DNA of 64,000 nucleotides from positions 28,714 to 92,713 of the forward strand of contig CAYFOM010000016.1 of NCBI GenBank assembly GCA_964344765.1, read 5' to 3'. The stretch is from JACNIZ01 sp964344765 (GTDB taxonomy: Bacteria; Planctomycetota; UBA1135). The notes under the pieces were generated by a model that made no database searches, was not told the DNA's origin, and worked only from the letters and a program-made list of their open reading frames with translations. Shown piece after piece: positions 26,733 through 35,174 of the stretch. Numbering within the stretch: position 1 is the first letter of the stretch; every line of letters starts with the position of its first letter. Position numbers and translations under genes: made by a program.

Positions 26733-27899
26733 ATGAAACGCATCCTCCTGCTCCTCACCAGCTTGACTTTGTTGGCTGCAACTTCGGTTGCTCAGGAAAT
26801 TCCTGAATTGAAAAAGGCCGACTCTAAGAAACTGGCCAAAGCCGTCGGCGCTTGGTTTAACGCCGATATCGCAAGTGATGCGGGCGAACGTTTGGACTCG
26901 CGCGATGAAATTCTCAAAGTACTGGAAGGCTTCGAGAAGAAGAAGATCTCGGCTGAAAGGGTGTACCAGTACTTGAACGATTGGCAGGCTGCGCTCGAGG
27001 GTCGGGCCGGCAAATTTGCCAAGGTGAAGGCCGGCAAATTCAATCGGACCAAAAAGACTTTGGCCGATGGCAGCCACATCAGCTTCTGGGTTCCCTCGGC
27101 TTACAAGCCGAAGAATGGTGGCGTGCCTTTAGTGTTGTACGCCGGTGACGGTGGAGCCCTTTCGGATGATGCGATCTCCGCTTTGCCGCAGGGCATATTG
27201 GATGCGTGCGTGGTTGCCCCTGTGCAATTGGCCGGTCTTAGCGGCGACGACTTGCTCAGCACCGGTCGCGGCAACTTGCTGTACACGGTTGCCTTGCTGA
27301 CTCATGAGCTGCGCTTGGATCGTAATCGCGTTTATCTTCTTGCAGGGAATGAAGCCGTTGCGCCCGCAACTTTCCTGAACTCTTGGCTGCCTCACATTAC
27401 GGCTGGTGTGGCCATTTTCGGTAGCGCAGCCGACGAAAATATCGGCGTGAAGAACTTGGCCCTGATGAACATTCACAAAGGCGACGACCTTGCGTCTGCC
27501 GCAGCATGGATTCTGGAAGCCGAGCCGCGCAACATGTATCCGAAGGAACTTAACTTTGAATTGTCCCCGCCCAAGTTCCCGCGTTTCTACTGGGTGCAGG
27601 CAAAGAAGTTTGACCCGCCGGAAGACGGCAAAATGGCGACTCTTTCGGTTAAGGCCGATTACGCAACGAACACCATCACCATCGATGCCGAAGGCGTCTT
27701 CCAAGTTGAGTTGTTTTTGAACTACACGCTGGTGGATCTGAACAAACCGATCAAGGTCATCCGCAACGGTCAAGAGCTCACTCTCACCGCCAACCCTGGG
27801 TTTTCGACTTTGTTAGAAGGGTGCCGCGCTTACTTGTGGGATACCAGCTGCATCTTCCCGTCGCGCCTGCGCGGAATCGATATCCCGGCCAAGGAGTAA
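26733..27899 (+). CDS. Secreted alpha/beta-hydrolase-like protein lacking the nucleophile
   Basis: A 388-residue protein with a clear signal peptide (LLLLTSLTLLAATSVAQE). The central part resembles secreted alpha/beta-hydrolase (esterase) folds: VPLVLYAGDGG, then LRLDRNRVYLLAGNEAVAPA where the GxSxG nucleophile elbow would be expected after RVYL. Here the elbow reads AGNEAV, with no serine, so the protein is probably not a standard hydrolase. The C-terminal third (SVKADYATNTITIDAEG and VELFLNYTLVDLNKPIKV) looks like a small beta domain that reads as a substrate- or carbohydrate-contact region, unassigned. It lies 4 bp before the next gene, suggesting one transcript. Confidence 0.55.
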   Translation: MKRILLLLTSLTLLAATSVAQEIPELKKADSKKLAKAVGAWFNADIASDAGERLDSRDEILKVLEGFEKKKISAERVYQYLNDWQAALEGRAGKFAKVKAGKFNRTKKTLADGSHISFWVPSAYKPKNGGVPLVLYAGDGGALSDDAISALPQGILDACVVAPVQLAGLSGDDLLSTGRGNLLYTVALLTHELRLDRNRVYLLAGNEAVAPATFLNSWLPHITAGVAIFGSAADENIGVKNLALMNIHKGDDLASAAAWILEAEPRNMYPKELNFELSPPKFPRFYWVQAKKFDPPEDGKMATLSVKADYATNTITIDAEGVFQVELFLNYTLVDLNKPIKVIRNGQELTLTANPGFSTLLEGCRAYLWDTSCIFPSRLRGIDIPAKE

Positions 27900-27903
27900 C
27901 ACC

Positions 27904-29508
27904 ATGGCCTTGTTGGCCGCTGCGGCCTTAGCTGGCTTCGCAGTTCTTGCAATTGAGATTCTTGGGGTGCATTTACTTGCACCCTGGTTCGGCACTTCGC
28001 AACTGGTTTGGAGCAACCAAATCGGCGTCGTCTTATTGGCTATGGCCATTGGCGGTTGGACCGGCGGAGTTCTGGCCAAGAAGTCGCCGCAACCTTTGCG
28101 CGTGGGGGGACTGCTGTTTCTGATTGCCGCGTTACTGGTAGCCGTCGGATTGTGGCTGTTGCCGTCCGTGGGGCGTTGGCTGCTTCCGGATCAATTCACC
28201 CTCGATGAATCGGGCGCAATCTTCCTTGGCGGATCGCTAGGGTCGGCCATTTTGTTTTTTGCTCCGCCGGTATTTTTTCTGGCGATGCTCAGCCCGTTGC
28301 TGGTCGAGGCCCGAGTAGCCATCAGCAAATCCTCCCCTGGCCAGGCGGCCGGGGCGATCGGGGCGGCAGGAACCATTGGATCCCTGCTCGGTGTATTTGG
28401 ATCCAGCCTGGTTGCCATCCCCATTTTGGGTACGCGCACTACCTTGGCTTTGACCTCGGTGGCTTTGGTGGTCGGTGGAGTCCTGCTACTTGGCTTAGCC
28501 AGGCGCAGCAACAGCTCCGGCGCATCAGGCAAAGCCGATTTAGCACTGTGGCTAGCCCTCATTCCCGGCTTGGGTTTGATGGCCACCGACGACCCGGCAG
28601 ATCACGCAAACCTTCCGCTGGACGCCGAAGTAATCGCGGTTCGCGAAACCTCGATGCAGCGATTGCGAGTGATCGAGTTTTCTCACGGTGAGCGTTGGTT
28701 GCAAATGAATGAGGGGTTGGATTCTTATCAATCCCGTTGGTATCCGGATTCTCGCCCATGGGTGGGCGGCTATTACGACCTATTCGCGCTGGCACCGATT
28801 TATGCCGAGGTCGCCGCTCAAAACGGATCGATTGATTTTTGGATTTTGGGCTTCGGGGCCGGAACCGCTTTGCTGCCTTTGGCGGAAGTCCTAGGCGAAC
28901 GCGATTGGCATGCCGTCGGCGTTGAAATCGATCCTGGCTTGACCGATCTAGTCGAAGAATGGATGCCCTTGCCCGCGGCCATTCAATCGCACCTCAGCCT
29001 CGCTCGAGGTGGGGACGCCCGAGCCACTCTGCGGGCCGCGCCGAAGGATTTGGATTTCGTCTTGTTGGACAGCTACACCAATCAATTTGAAATCCCGCTG
29101 CACCTAGCGACCGAAGAGTTTTTTGCCGAGGTGCATGATCACCTACGGCCGGGCGGGGTGCTTGCGATCAACTTAGGCACGACTGAAAAAATTGGCACCG
29201 ACATCGGCTTCACCGATGCCATCCGTGCCGGCTTAGCGCGCTCCTTTGGCGAACACATTCGCCTGCATCAAGTCTCACGAAGTCGCAACTGGGTTGCATT
29301 TGCGCGCAAGGAGAAGGCCTTTGCGTCGCTCGAAGAGTTGGAAACTATTTTGCGTCGGGGGATGCCGGCTGCCATCGGCAGTGCTCTGTTGCCGGGCCAA
29401 ACGATGTCGGGTGGCCCTGCTGAGGCGAGCGAATCGTTTACCGACGAGCGCAATCCGCTAGCATTGGCTCAGGCCAGGCTTTGGCTAGGTGGTGGGGGCG
29501 ACGAATGA
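27904..29508 (+). CDS. Membrane-anchored spermidine-synthase-like protein
   Basis: A 534-residue fusion. The N-terminal ~220 residues form about six transmembrane helices that start with AVLAIEILGVHLLAPWFG, the pattern seen in MFS/spermidine-synthase fusions. The C-terminal half is a Rossmann aminopropyltransferase-like domain: YYDLFALAPIYAEV, ILGFGAGTALLPLAEVLG (SAM-type loop), VGVEIDPGLTDLV, then DLDFVLLDSYTNQ. Aminopropyltransferases make polyamines from decarboxylated SAM, but membrane-fused members have unproven substrates. ATG 27904 is 4 bp after the previous stop; the end overlaps the next gene (ATGA). Confidence 0.75.
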   Translation: MALLAAAALAGFAVLAIEILGVHLLAPWFGTSQLVWSNQIGVVLLAMAIGGWTGGVLAKKSPQPLRVGGLLFLIAALLVAVGLWLLPSVGRWLLPDQFTLDESGAIFLGGSLGSAILFFAPPVFFLAMLSPLLVEARVAISKSSPGQAAGAIGAAGTIGSLLGVFGSSLVAIPILGTRTTLALTSVALVVGGVLLLGLARRSNSSGASGKADLALWLALIPGLGLMATDDPADHANLPLDAEVIAVRETSMQRLRVIEFSHGERWLQMNEGLDSYQSRWYPDSRPWVGGYYDLFALAPIYAEVAAQNGSIDFWILGFGAGTALLPLAEVLGERDWHAVGVEIDPGLTDLVEEWMPLPAAIQSHLSLARGGDARATLRAAPKDLDFVLLDSYTNQFEIPLHLATEEFFAEVHDHLRPGGVLAINLGTTEKIGTDIGFTDAIRAGLARSFGEHIRLHQVSRSRNWVAFARKEKAFASLEELETILRRGMPAAIGSALLPGQTMSGGPAEASESFTDERNPLALAQARLWLGGGGDE

Positions 29509-29951
29509 GCCCCCGGCAGCAAGCCGATGCAAGCCAGGTGTTGAAGCACTATCGTGAAGCGTTTGGTGGGGCCGCTCCGGATCTGGGAGAAGCTAGCGTC
29601 AATGTTTTACTCGCAGCGGGTGCCAAAAGTGAGGTCCTTCATGCGCTGCATTTGCGCCGCCAACTAGACCCGGTTGATCCTTATGCAGATGCCGTAGCCA
29701 TTGAGGTGGGTTGTTGGGACCCGTCGACGCGGATGGAAGCCAGGCTTGACGCCGATGATTGGCTGGAGCAATACCCCGATCACTTATTGAGCGAATATGT
29801 CAAAGTCCGCCATGAGTGGTTAAATGGCGAGCTAATTCATATGGAGGATGTGGTCATGAAAGAGGCCTATGCCCAGACCTTTCCCTTTATAGCTTTTTCC
29901 GTGGCTGCGTTTGTATGCGGGGCCATCGTCAAGCGGCTGCTGCGATCATAA
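29505..29951 (+). CDS. Small tail-anchored protein of unknown function
   Basis: A 148-residue protein, soluble and helical for the first ~120 residues and ending in one transmembrane helix (FPFIAFSVAAFVCGAIV) with a basic tail (KRLLRS), so it is probably tail-anchored with the bulk in the cytoplasm. ATG 29505 overlaps the stop of the spermidine-synthase-like gene (ATGA), so the two are probably made together. No known domain is recognised. The gene is convergent with the HEAT-repeat gene at 30006. Confidence 0.6.
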   Translation: MSPRQQADASQVLKHYREAFGGAAPDLGEASVNVLLAAGAKSEVLHALHLRRQLDPVDPYADAVAIEVGCWDPSTRMEARLDADDWLEQYPDHLLSEYVKVRHEWLNGELIHMEDVVMKEAYAQTFPFIAFSVAAFVCGAIVKRLLRS

Positions 29952-29986
29952 AAAAGTGAAGCGGCACCGTGTAGACGGCGCCGCTT
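29950..29986 (-). terminator. Rho-independent terminator of HEAT gene A
   Basis: Between convergent genes. A hairpin with arms AAGCGGC (29959-29965) and GCCGCTT (29980-29986) plus a three-pair inner stem is followed, in the minus direction, by a run of six T (29955-29950 read as A on the plus strand). It would end transcripts of the HEAT gene at 30006-32024. On the plus strand the U-run is missing, so it is mainly a minus-strand terminator. Confidence 0.75.
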
Positions 29987-30005
29987 CCTGAGGTGCTAAG
30001 GACAA

Positions 30006-32024
30006 TTAAAGGATGTCCAGGATTCCTGACGCTTGGTTGGTCAGCGTTTGCACCGAGGCACGGTAATTCAGGTCGCGCGAGTAAATCGAATTCCAGGGTA
30101 GTTCGTATGCGTCGGCAACTGCACCCAGAGCGATGGCTGCGAAGGCACGGGCAAGCGGCGTCATCTTGGTGTCGGCCATGGTTTTTACCAGGGGCTCAAC
30201 CGAGCTCTTATCGCCGATGAATCCAATGGCCGTTGCAGCCGCGGAAAGCACTGCCAAGCTAGGTTTGCGATCACCGTCGGGCTGGATCAATCGGATCAGT
30301 TGCTTGCTGACTTCTTTGTCTCGCATCAAGCCCAATGCAATGGAAGCTTGTTTCAGCAAATCCGGTTTGCGTACATTGCTGGTGACCATTTCAACTAGGA
30401 AGTCTTTGTATTCGCGGGCGCCGATCATGCCCAGCCCTAAGCAGGCATAGCCTTGAAACGATTCATCTCGATTGTTGTAGATGGCTTGGCGCAAATCCTC
30501 TTTGGCAGTTTCTGCGCGCATCAATCCAAGGCTAATTGCATAAGCGCCGCGGCGTTGGGGATTGCGTTCCTCGTTGAAGGCTGCAAGCACGTTGCGCTCG
30601 ATCACCGACGGCATGGCTTCATTGCGCTCCAATGCGTAAAACGACATAACGCCTAAGCCCAGCGCACACCATGCGTCGTAACCGCTCTTGCCGGTTCGCA
30701 TGTTCTCCAGTAGGAATTTTATCGCTTTTTCACGGTAGGGGCCGTCTGAGGTTTGGGCACCCAAGTGTGCCATAGAAATTGCGGTGAACTTTTTCGCCTG
30801 TCGGTTCTTGCTGTTTTGCGATACCTTGACAATCGCGTCGTATGCCTGCGCGATGGGGAATTCAGCGGAGCGATTCACCAACATTCCCATTGCATAGACA
30901 CAGGACTGGACCAGCTCGTTCGGCACCTGACGGCCCGTGCAATAAGCAGCAAAGCTTTCCACGGATTGCCGAATTTGCGGATTTGCCGGATCATTTTGCG
31001 CAACTTCGGCGAGGATTTTGGCGATGGAACTCGGGCAGTGGGCACGCACAAGGGTGTCGTGGTTGCCGTCGTTGAGGTATGCCAACAACCGATCCACCGG
31101 AACGCTTGAGTCTTGGTAGGGGATGACACCCATACTGATGACACAAGCAACTTTTAGGTCCTTGAAGCTGGATTGATCGCTGAGTAACAGTTTCCACAGG
31201 CGATCTCCAATTTGGGATTGCAGCGTTGCATCCGCGGTGGCGGAACCCAGCAATCCCAGGCCGTAAATGGCAAATGCGCGAGTGCGCGCCGGTACGCCAT
31301 TTGGCTTACTGGTTAAGCTTCGGCCTTCTTTGCTGTCTTCGGCCAGTGCAATCAAGATGGGGTAGGCCGAGGCATCTTGGAGGACACCGAAAGCCAGTGC
31401 GGAGGTTTCGGCGATCTCTTGATCTCCGGACCGCAGGAATTTCTTATAGAGGTCGGTAACCGTTGGATCCAACTGAACTTTGGCAAGAGCCATCATGCCA
31501 CCGCCGGCGATGTCACGATTTTGCTCGGCCTGCATTAACGCTCGCAATTGCGGAATGATGATTGCTTTCTTTTGGGCGCTAGTCGGTGCCGTGGTCGACG
31601 GCGTTGTAGCACCGGAAAGAATGCCTTCCATCACGTCCGACTCACCAGTGGAAGCGCTTGCGGTGTGTACCTTTACCTTTAAGTTTAGAAAGTGACTCTT
31701 GTTGAACTCCCACCAGAATTCCCAACGGGTTAAGTCAACCATATCGCCGGGTGGTTGAGTAATGGCTTGTTGGGTGGGCGGCGCTTGTATCGATGGTGGC
31801 GGTGGCGTGGTTGCATCCGGTGGCGGGGTCGGCTGACCAGGAGTCACCGGAGTGGTTGCCGTCGGTGGCAGGCCCGGGACAGCTGGTGGAGCAGTAGTCG
31901 GTGGCGAGCCCACGCCAGGTGGGACGACGTCACCGGGTCCGATGTAGGTGCCGCCATGAGCGGCCATGTCGCCGGACAAAATTGCTCCGGCAAATAGAGT
32001 GATGGCAATCAAGTAACGATTCAT
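30006..32024 (-). CDS. Secreted HEAT-repeat protein A (tandem paralog)
   Basis: A 672-residue protein with a signal peptide (LIAITLFAGAILSGDMA) whose mature end reads AHGGTYIGPGDVVPPG. A long Pro/Thr-rich linker follows (about residues 35-90), then VDLTRWEFWWEFNKSHFLNL and a series of HEAT-type helical repeats to the end, such as FQGYACLGLGMIGAREY and AFAAIALGAVADAYE. It is the same length as the next upstream gene and nearly identical over several repeat segments, so the two arose by tandem duplication. The role is probably protein binding outside the cytoplasm; no catalytic motif is seen. A GGAG ribosome site precedes the ATG. Confidence 0.75.
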   Translation of the reverse strand: MNRYLIAITLFAGAILSGDMAAHGGTYIGPGDVVPPGVGSPPTTAPPAVPGLPPTATTPVTPGQPTPPPDATTPPPPSIQAPPTQQAITQPPGDMVDLTRWEFWWEFNKSHFLNLKVKVHTASASTGESDVMEGILSGATTPSTTAPTSAQKKAIIIPQLRALMQAEQNRDIAGGGMMALAKVQLDPTVTDLYKKFLRSGDQEIAETSALAFGVLQDASAYPILIALAEDSKEGRSLTSKPNGVPARTRAFAIYGLGLLGSATADATLQSQIGDRLWKLLLSDQSSFKDLKVACVISMGVIPYQDSSVPVDRLLAYLNDGNHDTLVRAHCPSSIAKILAEVAQNDPANPQIRQSVESFAAYCTGRQVPNELVQSCVYAMGMLVNRSAEFPIAQAYDAIVKVSQNSKNRQAKKFTAISMAHLGAQTSDGPYREKAIKFLLENMRTGKSGYDAWCALGLGVMSFYALERNEAMPSVIERNVLAAFNEERNPQRRGAYAISLGLMRAETAKEDLRQAIYNNRDESFQGYACLGLGMIGAREYKDFLVEMVTSNVRKPDLLKQASIALGLMRDKEVSKQLIRLIQPDGDRKPSLAVLSAAATAIGFIGDKSSVEPLVKTMADTKMTPLARAFAAIALGAVADAYELPWNSIYSRDLNYRASVQTLTNQASGILDIL

Positions 32025-32090
32025 GAGCTTTCTCCAAAAATGAGGGATTGCTCATAAAGGGCAAAAACAATACCAACCCTATACGCCAAT
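32025..32090 (-). promoter_or_regulatory. Conserved leader with hairpin upstream of HEAT gene A
   Basis: Read on the minus strand, the leader has TTGGTA, TTTGC, a small hairpin (ATGAG...CTCAT, 32040-32055), and the ribosome site GGAGAAAGCTCATGAA. The leader of HEAT gene B has the same order of elements with nearly the same spacing. The hairpin sits just before the ribosome site, so it could tune translation or mRNA stability. Confidence 0.45.
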
Positions 32091-32144
32091 CAAAGCAGTG
32101 TTTAGTTCCGCCTTTGAAACCTGACCCATTGCATAACAATGATG

Positions 32145-32183
32145 AAACAAAAAAAGAGTGGCACCGCATTGCGATGCCACTCT
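32145..32183 (-). terminator. Rho-independent terminator of HEAT gene B
   Basis: Stem arms AGAGTGGCA (32155-32163) and TGCCACTCT (32175-32183), nine base pairs, with an 11-nt loop. In the minus direction the stem is followed by a run of T (As at 32149-32155 on the plus strand). It lies 20 bp after the stop of HEAT gene B and so separates its transcript from HEAT gene A. Confidence 0.82.
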
Positions 32184-32203
32184 CGGCGTCAAGCTCTTCC
32201 GGA

Positions 32204-34222
32204 TTAGAGAATGTCCAAGATACCTGTCGCTTGGTTAGTCAGAGTCTGCACCGATGCGCGATAGTTCAGGTCGCGCGAGAACAAGGAGTTCCAGGGCAGC
32301 TCGTAGGACTCAGCAATAGCACCAAGGGCGATTGCCGAGAAGGCGCGGGCCAACGGAGTCAGGTTGTCGTCCATCATGGACTCAACCAGAGGAGTGACCG
32401 AACCCTTGTCACCGATGAAGCCGATTGCGGTTGCGGCAGCAGACAGCACAGCGAGGCTGGGCTTCTTCTTGCCATCCGGCTTGATCAGTTTCATCAGCAA
32501 GTTGGCAACTTCCTTGTCCTTCATCAGACCCAATGCGATCGATGCTTGCTTCAGCAGGTCAGGCTTACGAGTACTGTTGGTGACTACCTCAGTGAGGAAG
32601 TCCTTGTATTCGCGTGCGCCAATCATGCCCAAGCCCAAGCAGGCGTAGCCCTGGAAGGACTCGTCGCGGCTCTTATCGATAGCTTTGCGCAGATCTTCTT
32701 TGGCAGTTTCAGCCTTCATCAGGCCGAGGCTGACAGCGTATGCGCCTTTGCGCTGCTGGTTGGATTCACGGTTGAACTTCTCCAGTACGCCGCGCTCTAC
32801 CGTCGAGGGCATCGCGCCACCTTGCTCGCTGACGTAGAAGGCCATGACGCCTAGGGCCAAACCGCTCCAAGCATCGTAGCCACCTTTGCCTTTACGCATG
32901 TTGGCCGACAAGAACTTGATGGCCTTTTCACGGTAGGGACCATCGGCAGTGCGTGCGCCGAGGTGTGCCATGGCGATGGCAGAGAACTTCTTAGCCTGCT
33001 TGTTTTTGGTCTTTTCGGCTACCTCTTCGATTGCGTCGTATGCCTTGTCGATCGGGAACTCAGCGGAGTTGTTGACCAGCATGCCCAACGCATAAACGCT
33101 GGATTGAACGATTTCGTTTTCGACGTTTCGCGCAGTGCAGTACTTAGCGAGGGTTTCGACTGCTTCCTTGATCAGCGGGTTCGTCGGATCGGTTTCGGCC
33201 GACTTAGCCAAGATCTTGGCGATGGCGTTCGGGCAGTGAGCACGAACCAGCTTGTCGTTGTCGCCATCGTTCAAGTAGCCAAGCAGCTTCTCGACGGGAG
33301 CATTCGGATCCTGGTAAGGAATGATGCCCATGCTAATGACGCAAGCAGTCTTCAAGTCTTTGAAGCTGGACTGGTCGGTCAGCAGGATGTTCCACAGCTT
33401 GTCTGCGATCTTCGCTTGCAGCGTGGCATCGTCGGTGGCGTTGCCCAGCAGACCGAGGCCGTAAATCGCAAAGGCGCGAGTACGGTCAGGTACACCATTG
33501 GGCTTGCCGGTCAGGCGACGACCTTCGGTGGTGTCTTCTGCCAAAGCTTCCAAGACCGGGTAGGCCGATGCATCTTGCAATACACCAAAGGCCAAACCTG
33601 CGGTTTCAGCGATCTCTTGGTCACCTGACTTCAGGAAACCTTTGAAGATGTCGGTGACGGAAGCATCCAATTGGATCTTCGCCAAAGCCATCATGCCGCC
33701 ACCTGCGATGTCGCGGTCTTCTTCTTCCTCAATCAGAGCACGCAGCCTCGGAATAATAGTTCCGATCTTCTGCGAGTCGGTCGGTGCCGACGTGGTCGGT
33801 GCGGCAGCGCCCGAGGAAATACCCTCAAGGATGTCCGATTCACCGGTGGAGCTATCTCCGGACTGGACCTTAGCCTTCAGGTTAAGGAAGTGGCCCTTGT
33901 TGAATTCCCACCAGAACTCCCAACGAGTGAGGTCAATTGACGGGGGAGCAGCAGCGGTAACCGCCTGCTGAGCAGGTGGCGGTGGCGCGGTAGGCGCAGC
34001 CGGCGTGCTGGGGGTGCTCGGGGTGGACGGCGTGCTAGGCGTGGAAGGCGTAGACGGCGTGGAAGGAGTGCTGGGTGTGGCGGGGGTTGCCGGGGTGGCC
34101 GGTGCACCAGCGCCTGGAGGCACGGTATCGCCGGGGCCCCTATAGGTGCCGCCGTGGGCAGCGAGGCTGCTCGTCAGCGCCACGCCAGCAAAAAGGGTGA
34201 TTGGGATTAACCAACGTTTCAT
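32204..34222 (-). CDS. Secreted HEAT-repeat protein B (tandem paralog)
   Basis: A 672-residue paralog of the protein encoded at 30006-32024. Signal peptide LIPITLFAGVALTSSLA, then AHGGTYRGPGDTVPPG. Next is a linker of ATP and STP triplets (eight STP units at about residues 51-74), the shared VDLTRWEFWWEFN-like segment (here IDLTRWEFWWEFN) and HEAT repeats. Many repeat segments match the paralog exactly (LGLGMIGAREYKDFL, LPWNS, RASVQTLTNQA, GILDIL). It has its own leader and terminator, so the copies are separate transcription units. Likely exported; function unknown. Confidence 0.76.
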   Translation of the reverse strand: MKRWLIPITLFAGVALTSSLAAHGGTYRGPGDTVPPGAGAPATPATPATPSTPSTPSTPSTPSTPSTPSTPSTPAAPTAPPPPAQQAVTAAAPPSIDLTRWEFWWEFNKGHFLNLKAKVQSGDSSTGESDILEGISSGAAAPTTSAPTDSQKIGTIIPRLRALIEEEEDRDIAGGGMMALAKIQLDASVTDIFKGFLKSGDQEIAETAGLAFGVLQDASAYPVLEALAEDTTEGRRLTGKPNGVPDRTRAFAIYGLGLLGNATDDATLQAKIADKLWNILLTDQSSFKDLKTACVISMGIIPYQDPNAPVEKLLGYLNDGDNDKLVRAHCPNAIAKILAKSAETDPTNPLIKEAVETLAKYCTARNVENEIVQSSVYALGMLVNNSAEFPIDKAYDAIEEVAEKTKNKQAKKFSAIAMAHLGARTADGPYREKAIKFLSANMRKGKGGYDAWSGLALGVMAFYVSEQGGAMPSTVERGVLEKFNRESNQQRKGAYAVSLGLMKAETAKEDLRKAIDKSRDESFQGYACLGLGMIGAREYKDFLTEVVTNSTRKPDLLKQASIALGLMKDKEVANLLMKLIKPDGKKKPSLAVLSAAATAIGFIGDKGSVTPLVESMMDDNLTPLARAFSAIALGAIAESYELPWNSLFSRDLNYRASVQTLTNQATGILDIL
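34001..34072 (-). repeat. Eight tandem Ser-Thr-Pro codon triplets
   Basis: A 9-nt tandem repeat inside HEAT gene B encodes eight consecutive STP units (residues 51-74), preceded by three ATP units. It forms a flexible, possibly O-glycosylated or wall-spanning linker. The paralog has a Pro/Thr-rich linker of similar length but without this regular repeat, so copy number may vary between strains. Confidence 0.85.
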
Positions 34223-34290
34223 GAACTTTCTCCGGATGAGGGACGCCTCATGGACAGCAAAGAGTGTACCAAGCGCAAAAGGGCTGCGGT
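34223..34290 (-). promoter_or_regulatory. Conserved leader with hairpin upstream of HEAT gene B
   Basis: Minus-strand leader with TTGGTA, TTTGC, a hairpin ATGAGG-CGTC-CCTCAT (34236-34251) and the ribosome site GGAGAAAGTTCATGAA. The same elements occur before HEAT gene A. The 102-bp gap to the divergent phosphatase gene must also hold its promoter; no strong -35/-10 pair is evident. Confidence 0.45.
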
Positions 34291-34324
34291 ATCAACAAAA
34301 GTTCCCCAGAAGTAACATGCCGAT

Positions 34325-34942
34325 ATGGACATATTCTTGGTGCGCCATGGAGAGGTCGACAGCCATTACCGGGATCGCTTTTACGGCGGCCTGGATGTTG
34401 AATTGAGCCCAAATGGGCGCCTGCAGGCCGACGCGGCCGGAAGAATGCTGGCCGAGGTGCCGCTGCATGCGGTTTACAGTAGTCCGTTGGGCCGTGCCGG
34501 TTTCGGTGCCGAGCGCGTGATCCACTGGCAAAAGCAGGTTTCGGGGCAAAAAGCGCCGCTGAATTACCTCGAAGAACTGCGCGAAATCGACCGCGGGCGC
34601 TGGAGCGGGCTGCTTAAAAGCGAAGTCCTAGGGCGGTGGCCAAACGATTTGAAGGCCCATTGGCAGGACCTGGAGACCTGGCGCGAACACGGCGGCGAGT
34701 CCCTCGGGGATTTACGCAATCGGGTGTGGCGTGGTTTTGAGCAAATCGTGCAACAGCATCGGGCGGGAGATCAAATCGCGGTCGTCGCGCACCTTTTTCC
34801 CATATCGGCAGTGTTGGCGCGGGCGGAAGAGCGGCCGTTGCAGGCTTGGATGGATTGGGCCATCCCGACGGGCTCGGTGAGCAAGATTCGTCAGGTAGAC
34901 GGCTTTTGGGAAACGCAGTTCGTCGGCGAAGTGCCGGCATAG
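34325..34942 (+). CDS. Histidine phosphatase superfamily protein (phosphoglycerate-mutase-like)
   Basis: A 205-residue protein with the RHG catalytic signature FLVRHGEVD at residues 4-12 (phospho-accepting histidine), an acidic partner region (LREIDRGRWSGL) and the second histidine in IAVVAHLFPI. The layout matches CobC/GpmB-type phosphatases, which act on small phosphorylated molecules. In most family members the second histidine is followed by glycine (HGG); here it is HLF, as in some CobC-like enzymes. It is divergent from HEAT gene B and is followed by the DnaA-box-like array. Confidence 0.85.
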   Translation: MDIFLVRHGEVDSHYRDRFYGGLDVELSPNGRLQADAAGRMLAEVPLHAVYSSPLGRAGFGAERVIHWQKQVSGQKAPLNYLEELREIDRGRWSGLLKSEVLGRWPNDLKAHWQDLETWREHGGESLGDLRNRVWRGFEQIVQQHRAGDQIAVVAHLFPISAVLARAEERPLQAWMDWAIPTGSVSKIRQVDGFWETQFVGEVPA

Positions 34943-34944
34943 CA

Positions 34945-35123
34945 GGGTTTTCCGCGAGTTTTCCACAGGGTTTTCCACAAAACATTCCACAACATGGGGA
35001 AAACAGCTGTGGAAAGCGCCTTGGGAGCAGCTTTTTGGGCGACGGATTGGCTGGGTGAATAAACCCAAAGCGGTGTTTCAAGCTCAGCGGCCTAGTCCAC
35101 CTATTCATAATATTTATTATCAG
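34945..35123 (+). other. Array of DnaA-box-like sequences with an AT-rich segment (candidate origin or DnaA-regulated site)
   Basis: In the 232-bp gap between convergent genes, TTTTCC-type 9-mers recur with 11-12-bp spacing: TTTTCCGCG (34948), TTTTCCACA (34959 and 34971) and CATTCCACA (34983). Inverted copies follow: GGGGAAAAC (34996-35004) and TGTGGAAAG (35008-35016). The DnaA consensus is TTWTNCACA, so two are perfect matches. An AT-rich stretch lies at 35101-35123. This is the architecture of a replication origin, but no dnaA, dnaN, parAB or gidA gene is adjacent and gene orientation around it does not diverge. Confidence 0.5.
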
Positions 35124-35174
35124 ACGTTCGCGATGGGGCAAAACGGTGCCCCCTCTGATCTTCATGCACCCTGT

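Noticed and set aside
34001..34072. CRISPR-like array
   Set aside because: The repeat unit is 9 nt with no spacers and encodes STP in frame.
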